The notes below the pieces were generated by a model. That model worked only from the letters and a program-made list of their open reading frames with translations, was not told the DNA's origin and did not search any database. A stretch of 64,000 nt of DNA from Ceratotherium simum simum (taxonomy: Eukaryota; Chordata; Mammalia; Perissodactyla; Rhinocerotidae): the NCBI RefSeq assembly GCF_000283155.1, contig NW_004454173.1:6302546-6366545 (forward strand). Direction: 5' to 3'. The translations under genes were made by a program, and so were the position numbers. Below, in pieces: positions 43,590 through 55,263 of this stretch; position 1 is the stretch's first letter; each line of letters opens with the position of its first letter.

Positions 43590-44762
43590 TCAGATCTTGA
43601 GTTCGTCTTCCTCCCTCGCTGATGTAGTTGTTAGAGAGCCCCAGGACCGCTTCTCTTCTCCATCTGTGCTCCCTGAAGGATTTCTCCTGGACTCAGAGCC
43701 TTGCCCGTCCAACTGTACACAAATGACTCCCACATTCGTGTCTCCAGTTCAGTGCTCTGCCTTCAGCTCCATATTCGTACAGCCAACTGTCTACTCGATG
43801 TTATTCCTGTGGTTGTCTAAAACTCAGCGTGTCCAAAACCAAAGTCCTGATTTCCCTAAATCCTCCCCTTTCTGCCTAATCCATTAATGACTACTCTGTC
43901 CCTCCTGTCATCAGGCCAAACCTTACAGCGATCCATTCCCCCTCGTTTACACACACCTCGTATCCAAACCTTTAGCAAATCCTGTGATCACTTCCGTAGG
44001 AATATATCCAGAATCTGCATGATCCACTGTTACTGTTGGTCCAAATCACCATCATATCCACCTGATTATTGCAGCTGCCTCCCAGCTGGTCTCCCTTCTG
44101 GCCTATCTAGAATTTATTCACACAATAGTCAGGTGAGCATCCTAACGTGGGTTCCCTTCACTTAACTGCTGTGATCAAAGCTCTTTAATTGCTTCCCCCT
44201 TCTTGCTCAGAGTAAAATCCAAGGTCTTATCACTACTTTCAAGCTTCCCACAGCCTGACCCTTGGCCACTGCTCTGGCCTCTCCCCTGGCCCCTCTCTCC
44301 TTCACCTCTTTGCTCTAGAAAACTCTTACCTCCTGTTTCACAAACATGCCAAGCTTCCTTCTGCCTCAGAACCTTTGCACTTCCTGTTCTCTCTATCTGG
44401 AATGCTTTTTCTTCAGATATTTGCATAGCTTACCCATTCACTACCCTCAAGTCTCTGTCCAAACGTCATCTTATAGAGATATCTTCCCTCTACCTTCTTT
44501 ATAAAATACCAGTTTCTTCCCCTGACACCACACTCCCTGTTTTCCAAATCCTGTTGTATTATTTTCCATTTGCTATACTTACTCTCCTGCTTGTTTATTG
44601 TCTGTCTCCTCACCTCCCCCACAATGCTCACTAGAATGTCAGCTTTATGAGAGTAGGGACTTTGTTTTACAGAAATGTCACAGTAATCTCATATTCGTAG
44701 CATAAGAACTTATCTGGTATTTACTAGATGCTCAACAAATATTTCCTAAAATAAATGAGAGA
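43590..44762 (+). mobile_element. L2 LINE, RT region to 3' end
   Basis: Long sense L2 remnant: 'aatgactcccacattcgtgtctccag', 'actcgatgttattcctgtggttgtc', 'ttcctccctcgctgatg', 'tattgcagctgcctcccagctggtctccc', 'cttccttctgcctcagaacctttgcacttcctgttctctctatctggaatgc', 'catcttatagagatatcttcc', 'ctttatgagagtagggactttg', 'agatgctcaacaaatatttcctaaaataaatgag'. ORFs of 92 aa (43887-44165) and 143 aa (44203-44634) are surviving stretches of, or near, the L2 frame, with frameshifts between them. Non-functional. Confidence 0.85.
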
Positions 44763-44789
44763 AGAAACAGGCCAATAAACAAATTAGGG

Positions 44790-45340
44790 TATATCAATTA
44801 GACATTGCTTCATGATAGATCACCCAAAACTCTGACTTAAAACAATGAACATATCACTGCTTATGCATCTATGAGTCAGATGGATGGGTCTACTGAGCTG
44901 GGCCAGGCTTGGCTGATCTTAGCTGGGTTTGCTCATAAGTTGGTGATCAGCTGGCAGGTCAGATGGGGGCTGGCAGGTCTAGGACAGCCTCCGTGCCTCA
45001 CTCACATGTCTGGTGATTCACTGGCTCTCGGCTGGGACTAAGTCAGTGAGTGGATAACATCTCTCTAATTACCTTGAAGCCTACACAGAGCTTGTTCTTA
45101 GAGGAAGCAGTGGAGAGGAAAGAGAGAGAGAGACAGAGAGAGACTGAGGGAATGTAGAAGCTTGTACCACATTCCATTGTTCAGTGCACATCACAAGACC
45201 ACCCCAGACTAACGGGATAAGTAAACACATTGCACCACCAAGAGGAGCTGCCAGTCACACCAGGAAGAGTGTGGGTGCAGTGGGGGTGGGAATCACTGCT
45301 ATTTACACGAGTCATTCTGCCACACAGAGTGTCTTATGGA
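44790..45340 (-). mobile_element. MaLR LTR, old MLT1 type
   Basis: Antisense MLT1 of the older type: 'cattgcttcatgatagatcacccaaaactctgacttaaaacaatgaac', 'tgagctgggccaggcttggctgatcttagctggg', 'gcctcactcacatgtctggtgattcac', 'cacattccattgttcagtgcac', 'acaagaccaccccagactaacggg'. Contains a GA-rich run at 45120-45145. Confidence 0.75.
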
Positions 45341-46023
45341 ATCCAAGGAAGAGTTTACCAACCAGGCCTAGGAAGGCTTAACATTCAGCTGTGGAACTTT
45401 TCTTTCTAAATTTCTGACATTAAAGTAACTCTGTTTCCAATTCCCAGACTCTGAATCTTGCAGTTCAAATTGTAGATTCCCAAAAGAAATCATTGGCCCA
45501 GCTTGGGTCAGGAGTTCCTTTTGGCTCTTCCTGTTCCATGTCACATTGGCTAGAGGAAGAATCATAGGGCAATTCCCAAAGAGGCAATAATTATCAGGGA
45601 AATTAGAGGAGAATCCCCAAAAGGACCTATCACAACACCTAAATATAAGTTTTTGAAATCCTAAAACTTTAAATTTATTGCCTTTAAAGTATTCAGATTT
45701 CCAGGAAATATGTGGAAGAGATTTCTCTAAAGAAAGCCTTGGTAGGGGGCTGTGGTGAATTTAATGTGAATCTGTAAGAGACACTGAAAATATTTAAATA
45801 AATTGAATTACCAACTAACCAAAGATGGTTCTAGGCTAATATGGCATAAAGCTTACAGTATGATTCCATATTTCTCTTGCTTTCATTTGCAATTATCAGA
45901 CATCTTTCTCATGCTCTGTTAAATAGGCTTTGTTGAATTTTCCCTCAGTACTGGATTTGGCTATTGGGCTCTCTGAATTTATGAGGCAAAGAAGTGAAGA
46001 AAACAATAATGAAAGATATTAGG
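45341..46023. other. Unassigned AT-rich DNA
   Basis: No repeat named. The 65-codon minus ORF at 45368-45565 has no domain. Confidence 0.4.
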
Positions 46024-46496
46024 TGTCTTAGTTTTATATTGCTGTTGTAACAAATTGCCACAAATTTAGTGTCTTAAAATGTTTATTTTCTTACAATTCT
46101 GGAGGTCAGAAGTCCAACATGGGTTTCACTGGGCTAAAACCAAGATGGCAGGATTGTTCCTTCCTGAGGCTCTAGGGGAGAATCCATTTCCTTGCGTTTT
46201 TCCAACTTCTTGAAACCATCTGCATTCCTTGATTCACGGCCCCTTCTTCAAATCACTCCAACCTCTGCTTCTGTGGTCATCACATCTCATTCTCTGACTC
46301 GGACTTTCCTACTTCATTCCTTCACTTATGAGGACGGTTGTGATTACATTGGGCCCACCAAGATAATCTCCCCATCTCAAGTTCTTTAACTTAATTACAT
46401 CGGGAAAGTCTCTTTTGCCATGTAAGGTAACATATTCACAGGTCCTAGGGATTTGGACCTGGACACCTTTGGGGGGCCATCATTCTTCTCACCACA
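46024..46496 (-). mobile_element. MaLR LTR, MLT1 type, with near-TSD
   Basis: Starts TGTCTTAGTTTTATATTGCTG and ends 'cttctcaccaca'. Internal: 'acaaattgccacaaatttagtgtcttaaaatg', 'cttacaattctggaggtcagaagtcc', 'cattgggcccaccaagataatctccccatctcaag', 'cttaattacatcgggaaagtctcttttgccatgtaagg'. Flanks TTAGG (46019-46023) and CTAGG (46497-46501) differ at one base, a plausible 5-bp TSD. Confidence 0.85.
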
Positions 46497-47334
46497 CTAG
46501 GTAAACATAAAAGCCAGACCAATCCATCCGTGGTCACACAGATTCTACATTTTTCCAAATATAAGAACTTGTTACTCGGGAGGTCTTTATAGAGCATTGG
46601 GGTCTTCAACAAGTAGGGGTTGTACCCATGTATGTTTAACTGATTTGTTTCCCCAAATCCTCAGAAATAGGAATAAACTAGAATTTGTTAATTTGATATC
46701 ATTATGTTATTGCAGAAATACTAACATTTCCAAGTATGCATTCTTCATCCTGTAGTTGTTGTTAAACAGCTCTTAATTGCTGTGTGGTTCATCAATTATT
46801 CTACAGCATTGGCAGGCGCAATTGCCACTGTTGTCAAGTCTTTAAGACTCTTTCATTTTTGGCAGGGTAGTTTTGCTCTAGCTTTCTTCATTCATCACTA
46901 AGAATCATAATTCTTCATAAAATCTTTAATCCTGCATCTGAATCTTCCCAAAAGACCAGCTCAACACAAGCTCCTCGCCAGTGCCTCTGGGCCTCCGCTT
47001 CTGGGTCATTATGGCACTCTGTGGGCCCTCCATAATCTAGCAGACAGTTTGTCTGGTTTGAGAATATTCATTGCACTTTAATTCACATTAAGCTGGCCTC
47101 CAGGTACTAATGTGGGGCTTAGAGGGGCTAAACTAGTTGACTTTTCACAGAATACCTGCCTTATATAGAATCATGCACTGCAAAGTATCTGGAGACATTG
47201 TTTAATCTTCCCCTGAGGCCTTTGTCCTGCCTTTTAGAATCCACCCTGTCCTTTAACGGCCACCTAGAATTTCACTCTCAGAAACAGTCCTATCAAATTC
47301 CCATTCTTCTGATAGGAGCACTTGGTGTGGTTCA
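46497..47334. other. Unassigned DNA
   Basis: AT-rich then mixed. No credible ORF or named repeat. The right part (47100-47330) may be the far end of the following LTR. Confidence 0.4.
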
Positions 47335-48055
47335 CGTGCTAATGATTCTGGTCACCCCAATTTCACTGTGTGCATGAAGGGTTTCCCCACACCACCAAAC
47401 AATTCTCTGACACTAGCTGCCTGTCCTACAATTCAACTCAATTCTGACTATCTACCTGGAGATAGCACCAGATCCCGCAGGTTAAAGGCTCAATCCTACA
47501 AGACTGCCCCCCCCACCCCTGCCTTCAGACGCCAGTCACAAGTCTGTAAAAGGATGTAACTCAGGAACAGCCAGCTGGAAGAGATGCAAAGGGCAAGGTA
47601 TGGGGAAAAAGTGCGGAGCTTCCATGCCCTCTCCAGGCGCACCACTCTCTCCAAATCTCCACGTGTTCACCAACCCCAGAGCTCTGTGAACTCCCATCCT
47701 TTTAGGTTCACATGGAGGCTTCATTACATAGTCAGGATTGATTAAATCACTGGCTGTTGGTGATTGAATTCAATCTCCAGCCCATCTCCCATCCCCAGGG
47801 GTGAGGGTTGGGGGTCAGGGATGGGACTGAAATTTCCAACCCTCTAATCACAGGGTTGGTTCCTTTGGTGACCAGCCCCCATCCTTAGGTGATCTAGGGG
47901 CATTCCAAAAGTTACCTCATTAATATAACAAAAGACACCTTTATCACTCTCCTCACTTAGGAAATTCCAAGCATTTTAGGAGCTCTGTGCATGGGGATGA
48001 AGATCAAATGTATGTTTCTTTTTATAAATCACAAGATCACAAGCATTCAAAGAGA
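47335..48055 (-). mobile_element. ERV LTR (class not certain)
   Basis: Antisense LTR blocks: 'cacgtgctaatgattctgg', 'tcactgtgtgcatgaagggtttccccacac', 'acaattctctgacactagctg', 'aggatgtaactcaggaacagccagctggaagagatgc', 'cacgtgttcaccaacccc', 'cacatggaggcttcattacatag', 'gaccagcccccatccttaggtgatc', 'cctcattaatataacaaaag'. A solo LTR of several hundred bases with no retroviral coding region beside it. Edges approximate. Confidence 0.65.
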
Positions 48056-48389
48056 GTGCTTCTCAATCACTCTGAAGTTTGTGGAGCCAGAGGGCAGATG
48101 TTGACAGCTGGGTCCTGGGATGATACTGAGGTCAAGGCCAGGACAATAGGTCCAAAGGAAGTTCATTCATCAAGGGGGCTAGGCAAACCATGGAAGATAA
48201 GATGACCTCCCAAAAATCAGAGGATTAAAGACACAGGAAACTAGAAGTGAGGAGAAGCTGGCCGGAATGGTCAATGGGAGATGATGAATGAACTCTGGAC
48301 ACAAAGTGCCAGTACCTGTAGCATATTTTTATTTTCACTCTTAGTAAGCTTGCAAGGTTAAGCTACGTTCATTTAAAGAGGCTCAAATG
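48056..48389. other. Unassigned DNA
   Basis: Short non-repetitive-looking spacer. No ORF with protein character. Confidence 0.4.
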
Positions 48390-48560
48390 TGCACCATTGC
48401 ATTGCTTATAGTAGCAAAAACAGACAAAAACGCTGGTTAAATACATCATAATGTCTCTGATGGACTATTTGGCTCTTGGTAAAAGAATAAAGGAGATTTG
48501 TATGTGCTGAGATGGAAAGACCTCCAAGATATACTACTAAGTGATAAAAAAACAAGGTAC
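48390..48560 (+). mobile_element. Old L1 3' end, left of ERE
   Basis: 'caccattgcattgcttatagtagcaaaaacagacaaaaacg', 'ctggttaaatacatcataatg', 'ctgagatggaaagacctccaagatatactactaagtgataaaaaaac' are sense L1M 3'-end blocks. The element resumes after the ERE. Confidence 0.75.
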
Positions 48561-48806
48561 AGAATATGTACACATTGGGGCCGACCCCGTGGCTTAGCGG
48601 TTAAGTGCGTGCGCTCCGCTGCTGGCGGCCCAGGTTCGGATCCCGGGCGCACACTGACGCACCACTTCTCCGTCCATGCTGAGGCCGCGTCCCACATACA
48701 GCAACTAGAAGACTGTGCAACTATGACATACAACTATCTACTGGGGTTTTGGGGGAAAAAAATAAATAAATAAAAATTTGAAAAAAAAAAAAGAATATGT
48801 TCATGT
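48561..48806 (+). mobile_element. ERE SINE (short type) inserted in L1
   Basis: Element 48577-48791: head GGGGCCGACCCCGTGGCTTA, 'gcggttaagtgcgtgcgctccgctgctggcggcc', B-box area 'caggttcggatcccgg', 'catgctgaggccgcgtcccacatacagcaactagaag', A-rich tail with AATAAATAAATAAA. Flanking AGAATATGT at 48561-48569 and 48792-48800 plus partial matches suggest a degenerate TSD. Very similar to the 28212 copy. Confidence 0.94.
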
Positions 48807-49075
48807 AGATAAAAGCCTTTTTTTCCTTTGAAGGATATACAAGAAAATGCTAAATGTGAGAACTTTAGCGAGCGATACTGGGGGATGGGAAAGAGACTTT
48901 TATTTCTTATTTTATATCTTTCTGTACTGTTTGAACTTTCTAATCATGTATCTATATTCCTTTTGTGGTTGTTGTTTTTAAATATCAGCAACGGTGATCC
49001 GGGTGTTAGGATCGTGAATCTTGCTTTCTCTTTTGTACTTTGCAATTTTTTAACCCAATAAATATTATTTTTAGG
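48807..49075 (+). mobile_element. Old L1 3' end, right of ERE
   Basis: 'ctgggggatgggaaagagacttttatttcttattttatatctttctgtactgtttgaac' matches the L1M 3' UTR end region. An A/T-rich end follows. The 77-codon ORF at 48828-49061 is a by-product. Confidence 0.7.
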
Positions 49076-49230
49076 AAAAAATTATATAAAGGAGCACAAC
49101 AAGACAGACATCTCTAAACAGAATCATTCTCTTCCTTTCTCCACTTTTAAAGCATAATTATCTCTCCTTTGGCACTTATTTTCTATTTTCCATTATTTTT
49201 ACACAGCTAGCAAATGCAATTTCAGTACTT

Positions 49231-49510
49231 AAATCCAGGACTTTTTTTTTGTGTGTGTGTGTAAGGATGACTGGCTCTGAGCTAATATCCATTGCCAATC
49301 TTCCTCTTTTTGCTGAGGAAGATTAGCCCTGAGCTAACATCTGTGCCCATCTTCCTGTATTTTATATGTGGGACGCCTGCCACAGCATGGTTTGATAAGC
49401 AGTGCGTAGGTCCACACCCGGGATCCGAAACTGTGAACCCTGGGCGCTGAAGTGGAGTGCACGATCTTAACCACTACGCCACTGGGCCAGCCCCAAATCC
49501 AGGACTTTTT
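49231..49510 (-). mobile_element. ERE SINE (tailed type) with 16-bp TSD
   Basis: Element 49247-49494: ends 'gccactgggccagcccc' (antisense head). Tail units TGGCTCTGAGCTAATATCC and 'gaagattagccctgagctaacatctgtgcccatcttcc' lie behind T/GT tracts. TSD AAATCCAGGACTTTTT at 49231-49246 and 49495-49510, identical. Its neighbour is the structurally different ERE at 48577, in opposite orientation. Confidence 0.95.
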
Positions 49511-49944
49511 GACTCTAAAATCTGTGCTATATTTTGTATCAACTGCAGGTGAAATCCAATGGAATGTTTAAGTTCGACCGTAACTTGCCTTGCAAATTGC
49601 TCCCTGGTCTTCTCACTCACCCCAGGGAAATCCATTTATGGAAAAGAATATTTGTACTCATAAAGTGCATTTATTTTATACAGTTATTTATTTATCTCAC
49701 ATTGTCTTTTCTTCAAAACTACATTATATTCTATTTGTGAGCAGAGATTATGTCTTCCTTTTCTTTAAAGAGTAAATTGTGCCTCATCTGGAAATTTGCA
49801 GAGTAAACACTCAAATTTATGCTGAAAAAATGAAATAAGTTGCATGCACATAAACATGAGCAGTAAGTATCCTAAGATGCCAATTATCTGATTACACATA
49901 GTTTTCATCTCTGAAGGGCTGCTGGGATCACTGTTGAGAAGGAT
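49511..49944. other. Unassigned AT-rich DNA
   Basis: Two overlapping ORFs (49534-49775, 61-68 codons), hydrophobic by AT bias, no domain. No repeat named. Confidence 0.4.
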
Positions 49945-50636
49945 AGGATCAATGAGCAGTGTCTACTATGGGACTGCCCTGGCTTCCACCTGTTGTCCTT
50001 GAAGGGGAGGAAGACTATCCTCTAGCCACTCTGGGTCCTTTCTGGCTGGGCTACAAATTAAATTGAATAAGAGACCGAATAGCAGGAGAAAATCATACAA
50101 AGCTTTATAACATGTATACATGGGAGAGACCAGAAAAACTGGGTAACTAGACAAAATGGCAGAAGTTCTCTTCTTAAACAACATATGTAGGTAAAGACAA
50201 AGGAAGATGTTGGAGGTGGGGTGAGTCAGCTATGGGAGATTACCAGAAAAGCACAGTAAACAAGAGCAAGGTTATTAGGTTATTATGCAGATTTAAGGCC
50301 TTGCCTTCTGCGTTGACAAGTTTCTAGAGATGAGGTCATCCCCCCTTTTTCCCAGTACAGAGAGAAAAATACCTTTACAAATGGAGATTTCCCTTACAAA
50401 TGTAAATGTCTGGTAAATAGAACTTTGATAGCAATGGGCTTAGCAAGGACCCTTCCAGTCTATCGATACCCAGAGTTATCTATGGTGATGGTCTGTCCTG
50501 GGGATAGGCCTCTTATCTTAAATTCTTCCAGGCAGTTAGTCGGGGGGAGGTCAAAGTTTCTCTCAGAGTCTTTTGTTCTTGAAAATAATCAAGGTAAAGA
50601 GACATATTTTGAGGTGGCCAATTCTGATCCCCCACA
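49945..50636 (-). mobile_element. ERV solo LTR, gamma/ERV1-like
   Basis: On the minus strand it starts TGTGGGGGATCAGAATTGGC (5' end ~50636). It has a promoter-like 'catgttataaagctttgtatg' with TATAAA, then 'ctcctgctattcggtctcttattcaatttaatttgtag', and a 3' end around CCCATAGTAGACA (~49960). The layout U3-TATA-R-U5 fits an ERV1 LTR. No internal gag/pol/env in the window. TSD not identified; the left edge is uncertain by tens of bp. Confidence 0.6.
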
Positions 50637-51384
50637 TCCTCATGTAATGTAGTCCTCCTTTTCACTCTCACAGGGTCCTGGCTTAGACAATAAATTAAAT
50701 GATCACTCTGACTCTGTGAGTGTGGGGGTATATATGCAATGTATTTGTCATCCTGTGCTAACTGTTTTACTTCTATAAATGTTGTAAGAATTCAAGGGAC
50801 AGAGTCAACTTCCAGTGAGAGGAGTCTACACAGTAGAGATGAGCCACCCAGACTCCAGCAATGCAACAGAGATGAGAGCAAAGTCCAGGTATATGGACTG
50901 GAGTGGAGCAGAACTGGGTGGGCACCTGAATGACAGCACTCATCACAGATACAATGGCTCTTGAGCAAACTGCTGTTCCAATAAGTGACCTTCCCAAAAG
51001 ATGAGATTAGGAGTCACTCTAGAACTGGCCAGGATCTGAGCCTACAGATTCCAGTTTTTGGTGATTTCAGCTGGGAAGGTCTGGAAAGAAAAGTTGCAGA
51101 AATGGAGAACTTATTTTCTAGGGTTTGTGTTGCTAGAGAGATTCAGAACATAGAAGCTTCTAGAACATCAGCAGATACCATATGACTCAGTCATTAAGAC
51201 TAAATAGGTAGCAAGAGTTCACTGATAATCTGCATTAAATATTACACAAAGAGAACAAACAAGCAGTGATTCTGTTTTACTATCTCTTCCCTAAATCAGA
51301 GGTGAGGAGGTCAGGGGCTGTCTGTGAGGCTGGTTAGCACTGAACATACAAACTGTCCATGAGTTTCTTTAGCGTTGGTAACAG
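50637..51384. other. Unassigned DNA
   Basis: ORFs at 50739-51185 (64-74 codons, both strands) lack domains. No named repeat. Confidence 0.4.
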
Positions 51385-51620
51385 AATAGCATACTGATGA
51401 AGGTCTTTGCATGTGGGGAAACAGACCTGGGGTTCAGTCTCAAATCTGCCATTTACTAGCTGTGTCTTGCTGGATAAGTAACCCAGCTTCAAAGCCTCAG
51501 GATCCTCATCTGGGAAGTGGGTAAAGTGTGAATGGGGACCACACAGGGCCACTGTGAATATTCAATAAGATAACAGAGAGCCTGCACACTGCAAGTGCTC
51601 AATAGATGCCAGTTATGTCA
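51385..51620 (+). mobile_element. MIR SINE, near full length
   Basis: Sense MIR: 'gacctggggttcagtctcaaatctgccatttactagctgtgtcttgctggataagtaaccc', 'caggatcctcatctgggaagtggg', 'cactgtgaatattcaataag', 'ctgcaagtgctcaatagatgccagttatg'. Confidence 0.85.
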
Positions 51621-54509
51621 CTTAGATTAAAGACAATAGTTTCATCTCTGCATCCACGTGGACCAGGGCAGTGTCTTCTCTCCATGGGACATGTCCAGAC
51701 CCACCGTGCCCTCCACTGCATGTGATGTGAACCTTAAATCTGGCAGCTTCTGTTGTGATCTGAGGCTCTGGTCAGTTGAATAATTAGCACGGCCAAACAG
51801 CTGGGACGTGTCCTGGGTATGCATGTGAAGCTGGGAACTGGCCTCAGGGAGAATTGTTTTGGTGATAAAGAGGTTGCTATTTGGACTTTCTCACAGCAAC
51901 GATTCACTGATGGCACAGAAAGACCATTTCTGTTCACTCATTGCAGACACATTCCAGCTGTTCTCTGCTGAACTGCCCTTTTCCCCCACTCTTAGATAGC
52001 CCAAAATTTCTCTTAGGGATATCTTTTCTCCTTGAGAAGGAGAAGAAAAACTAAGAAAGGAAAAGTTGTTTTTACTCTAGTTACTTCTCAAAGAAGACAG
52101 GAGATAGAACTCACCACTCATTCCTGTTACATTTCCCTCCTTTTCTCTCCCTGTACCTCAAAGCTCTGGGAGACACGTGGCAAAAGCACCTCGTCAACCG
52201 TGGACTCATCCCGCAGCCATTTTTCCTCGTGACAGCTCATAAAATGCTGCACAATATTTCCTGTGTGCAAGTGAGATAACACTGAAACAACAAGACAGTC
52301 AGGAACAAGGCGCTGGTCCCCTGCATGGGTCTGCGACGGGTCTGGGTGGACAGAGCCTTTGCTGGAAGAACTATGTGAGTGGTGGTACCACAGGGGAGTG
52401 GCATTGACCGCACAGGTAGGGTGAGGCGGAATTTCTTTGGCTGCTGCTGCTTTCAGAACCTAATCTTCCCCATTATTCAGTAAGCTAGAGATTTCATGTT
52501 AGGTATATTTTTTCTTTAGCTTTAAGAAGTCAGAGAATGGTCAAGAAAAATGTGACCTCAGTGTGCATCAGATTCATTTCCCATCCCCTGCTCTGCTCTC
52601 TCTGGCAGTGGGGCTGACCCCTGCCTGCAGGCTGTGGTTCCCAGACTCCCGGGTCAGCTGGCTTCTGACTGTGGGCAACGTGAGCTACTGCTGAGAGGTT
52701 GGGGGGCACAGGAGTAAGGGAGCACACAGGACAGCTGTCGGCTTTGAGTGGCTTCTCCAGCATGGCTGCACCTGCTCTGTGGCTCAGCTCCCACTGGACA
52801 GGTCCACCGCGGTGCCAGCCACTGTCCGCTGACCCTGGCTCTGAGCTCTGGAAACCCCACTCCCTCCCTCGGCTCTCTCTAGCGTTGTTAATCACTGCGT
52901 TGCCTCGCTATCTCCTGTTTGGCTTCCACCTCTTCCCTCACCCTTCTAACTAATTCCCTGTATTGATTTCCCTTTATTTGAAAAAAAAAAGAGTGGTTTC
53001 TTTGTTGGATCCTGACTGTTACGAGAAGGCAGTTGGGAGGAAATCAAGTGTATTTAAATACTTTTCAAATAATAAACGCAGCGAAAGTTTGTTTGTAGAA
53101 TGTGTTGGAAACAAGTCAACTTAACACAAACATTCGGAGGCCATTGATAATTCGACCTGTGCTGTTGGAACAATGTACAATCGTTTTAAAATTTGAAAGT
53201 CAAGGAAAATGTGCTAGATGTGTGATGGGAAAAGGTAAACAGGGCTCCCAGCATTTCCCTTTACCCTATTTTTCAGAACCCTTGGGCCCTGCCTGCTTCG
53301 CTTCTTCCCCTCACGTGGGGAAAAGAGCAGGGAGTGGGCAGATGCGGGCAAAGGTCCTGGAACTGCTCGGGTTCTTTTGTTCCTTTGTCTCAAGGTCTGA
53401 GTGAGCGAAACAGATTTTATGTTATGGTAACCAGCTCCCTCTTTTCATTTCTTGGCTTGATCAAGCCCTCAGCCCATTGGAGTCCGAGGTTTTGGTAAAA
53501 ATGCAAAAACATACTTTCTATTATAACCTGCAATTTTTCGGAGGAGAACCCTCATAAATGTTCAATACAGCTTTTACATACAGGATGTGTAAAGTGCAGT
53601 AAATACACACACAGTCATTTGTGCTTTGCTGCTCTGAAAAGCATGCTTTAAAAACTAGAATTTCAAAGCAGCCTGCTTGAGGACATTTAATTCCACCTGG
53701 GACGTAGTGGGGGAGACCTCGCAGCAGCTCAGGCCCGGTCCTGACTTGGTGCACCTTTAGTCACAAGGCAGGAATTCACAGCAAACCGGCTTCTCAGTAT
53801 AGCTGCAATAAAATCAGAAGCACCCAGGCCAGTTATAAACAAGGCCTTCATTTATAGAAGAAAAGTGCTATATAGAGTGATATTCAACTGCTGAGGAAGC
53901 TGTCCTGATTCATTCAATAGCAACAGTCTGTAGGAATTTTCTGGACACTTTTACATGTCCCAACTCTTCTCAATGAACAAAACTGACATATGAGTTGTTA
54001 CTCACCTGTATTTGCTGACAAAGATGAGCTTTTTCTCCATTTTATCCCCCCACCAAAAAACATAAAAAGATGCATTTCAAAGAATCGTTTGTGGATTTAA
54101 AAAAAATTGTTTTTCACTCCACATCTTAAGAGGCACAGAATACCATATAATTTGAGCAAGGGCTTTTGTAGTAACGCTGATTTGAATTCTTCAGCTAGTA
54201 GGATGCTCGTGTGACAGGATGATTTGTCGAGACATTATTTTTCCTGTTTTCCCCTTTTCTCTACTTTCGATCAGAATGGCAGCTTTCTGTGTTCCCTTGA
54301 CCCAGGGGATGTTCCTGTCACTTGCATGCAGCCTTACCTCACAAAGGTGATTGTGTTAGGGGTGCAGAGGGCAGGGTAAGTGTGCACTCCTTCTAGCGGG
54401 AGAGTCTACTCCTGAGCATCTTCCTTTAAAGGGAGGTGGGGAGACAATGGCTATTCCCATGACACAGTTTCCGGAACTGAAATGCACAGTGGTAGCTTAT
54501 TGGATGAAG
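51621..54509. other. Unassigned interval, about 2.9 kb
   Basis: No named repeat. GC content rises around 52560-52880, where overlapping ORFs occur in opposite orientations (121 codons minus 52530-52895, 84 codons plus 52699-52953); these conflict and have no domain. A 100-codon plus ORF at 53102-53404 also lacks a signature. An A-run of about 11 lies at 52980-52990. Possible site of conserved non-coding sequence; not testable here. Confidence 0.45.
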
Positions 54510-54592
54510 AAAGAAAGGTAAAGAGAAGCTAAGAAACTTGCTCAAAGTCACACAGGTAGAAAGTGACACACCTGGGATTTGAAACCTTATAA
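54510..54592 (-). mobile_element. MIR SINE fragment
   Basis: 'gagaagctaagaaacttgctcaaagtcacacaggtagaaagtgacacacctgggatttgaaacc' is antisense MIR core. Confidence 0.75.
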
Positions 54593-55079
54593 TAAATAAA
54601 AAATAACTGTGAGCTAACAGTGTTAGCTATGATTGTTACTGTTATTATTATCTCTACATATTAACCCTATGACCCTGAGTTCTGGCCCTATGACTCAATT
54701 TCCCTCACATGTTCTGTGAACATATTAACACTCCGTCGGATGTGGAGAGTTGATATATGCAGATCAGAAAAGCACGCATATTTAAACATCATCGTTCCTT
54801 AAAGTACTCTGTCAATCCTATTCCATTTTCTTGTCCTTATTTCCCACGAGCAAATGATACAAATAATACTATAACATTTTCCTGAGCTACCATCTAAACC
54901 TACCTCTTTCTTACCATCCTCTCTCCTTCTTTACCTCTCCCTCCATTCTCCTCCTGCTTGCCTCTCCCCTCCCCCCTACACATAATTCCTAGTGGGACGG
55001 TTGGAGGTAGAGGGAGTCCCCTTACACTGCTCTGTCATCAACAATCCTGAATTCTTATCATCATTTAGAGGCTTATTTT
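54593..55079. other. Unassigned DNA
   Basis: AT-rich then C/T-rich (54900-54985, ctctcccctcccccctacac). No ORF or named repeat. Confidence 0.4.
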
Positions 55080-55263
55080 TTAATTTATTGGTTTATTTAT
55101 TATAGCTTAATTGAGATGTAATTCACATTCCATAAAATTCATCCTTTTAAAGTGTACAATTCAGAGGTTTTTAGTATATTTAGAGTTGTGCGATCACAAT
55201 CACTATCTAATTTTAGAATATTTTTGTCACCCCAAAAGAAACCCCTTACAATCCTGCTCCTTA
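55080..55263 (-). mobile_element. Old L1 3' end fragment
   Basis: 'tagcttaattgagatgtaattcacattccataaaattcatccttttaaagtgtacaattcagaggtttttagtatatttagagttgtgcgatcacaatcac' is antisense L1M 3' UTR. Ends at or near the ERE insertion. Confidence 0.85.

Noticed and set aside
44203..44634. 143-codon plus-strand ORF as a gene
   Set aside because: It is part of a sense-strand L2 remnant (residual reading frame), with frameshifts on both sides.
49945..50636. Full endogenous retrovirus
   Set aside because: Only one LTR-like unit is seen; no second LTR, primer-binding site or gag/pol/env-like frame nearby.
52530..52895. 121-codon minus ORF in a GC-rich patch
   Set aside because: Conflicting ORFs on the other strand, no domain, no family resemblance; GC-rich DNA has fewer stops.
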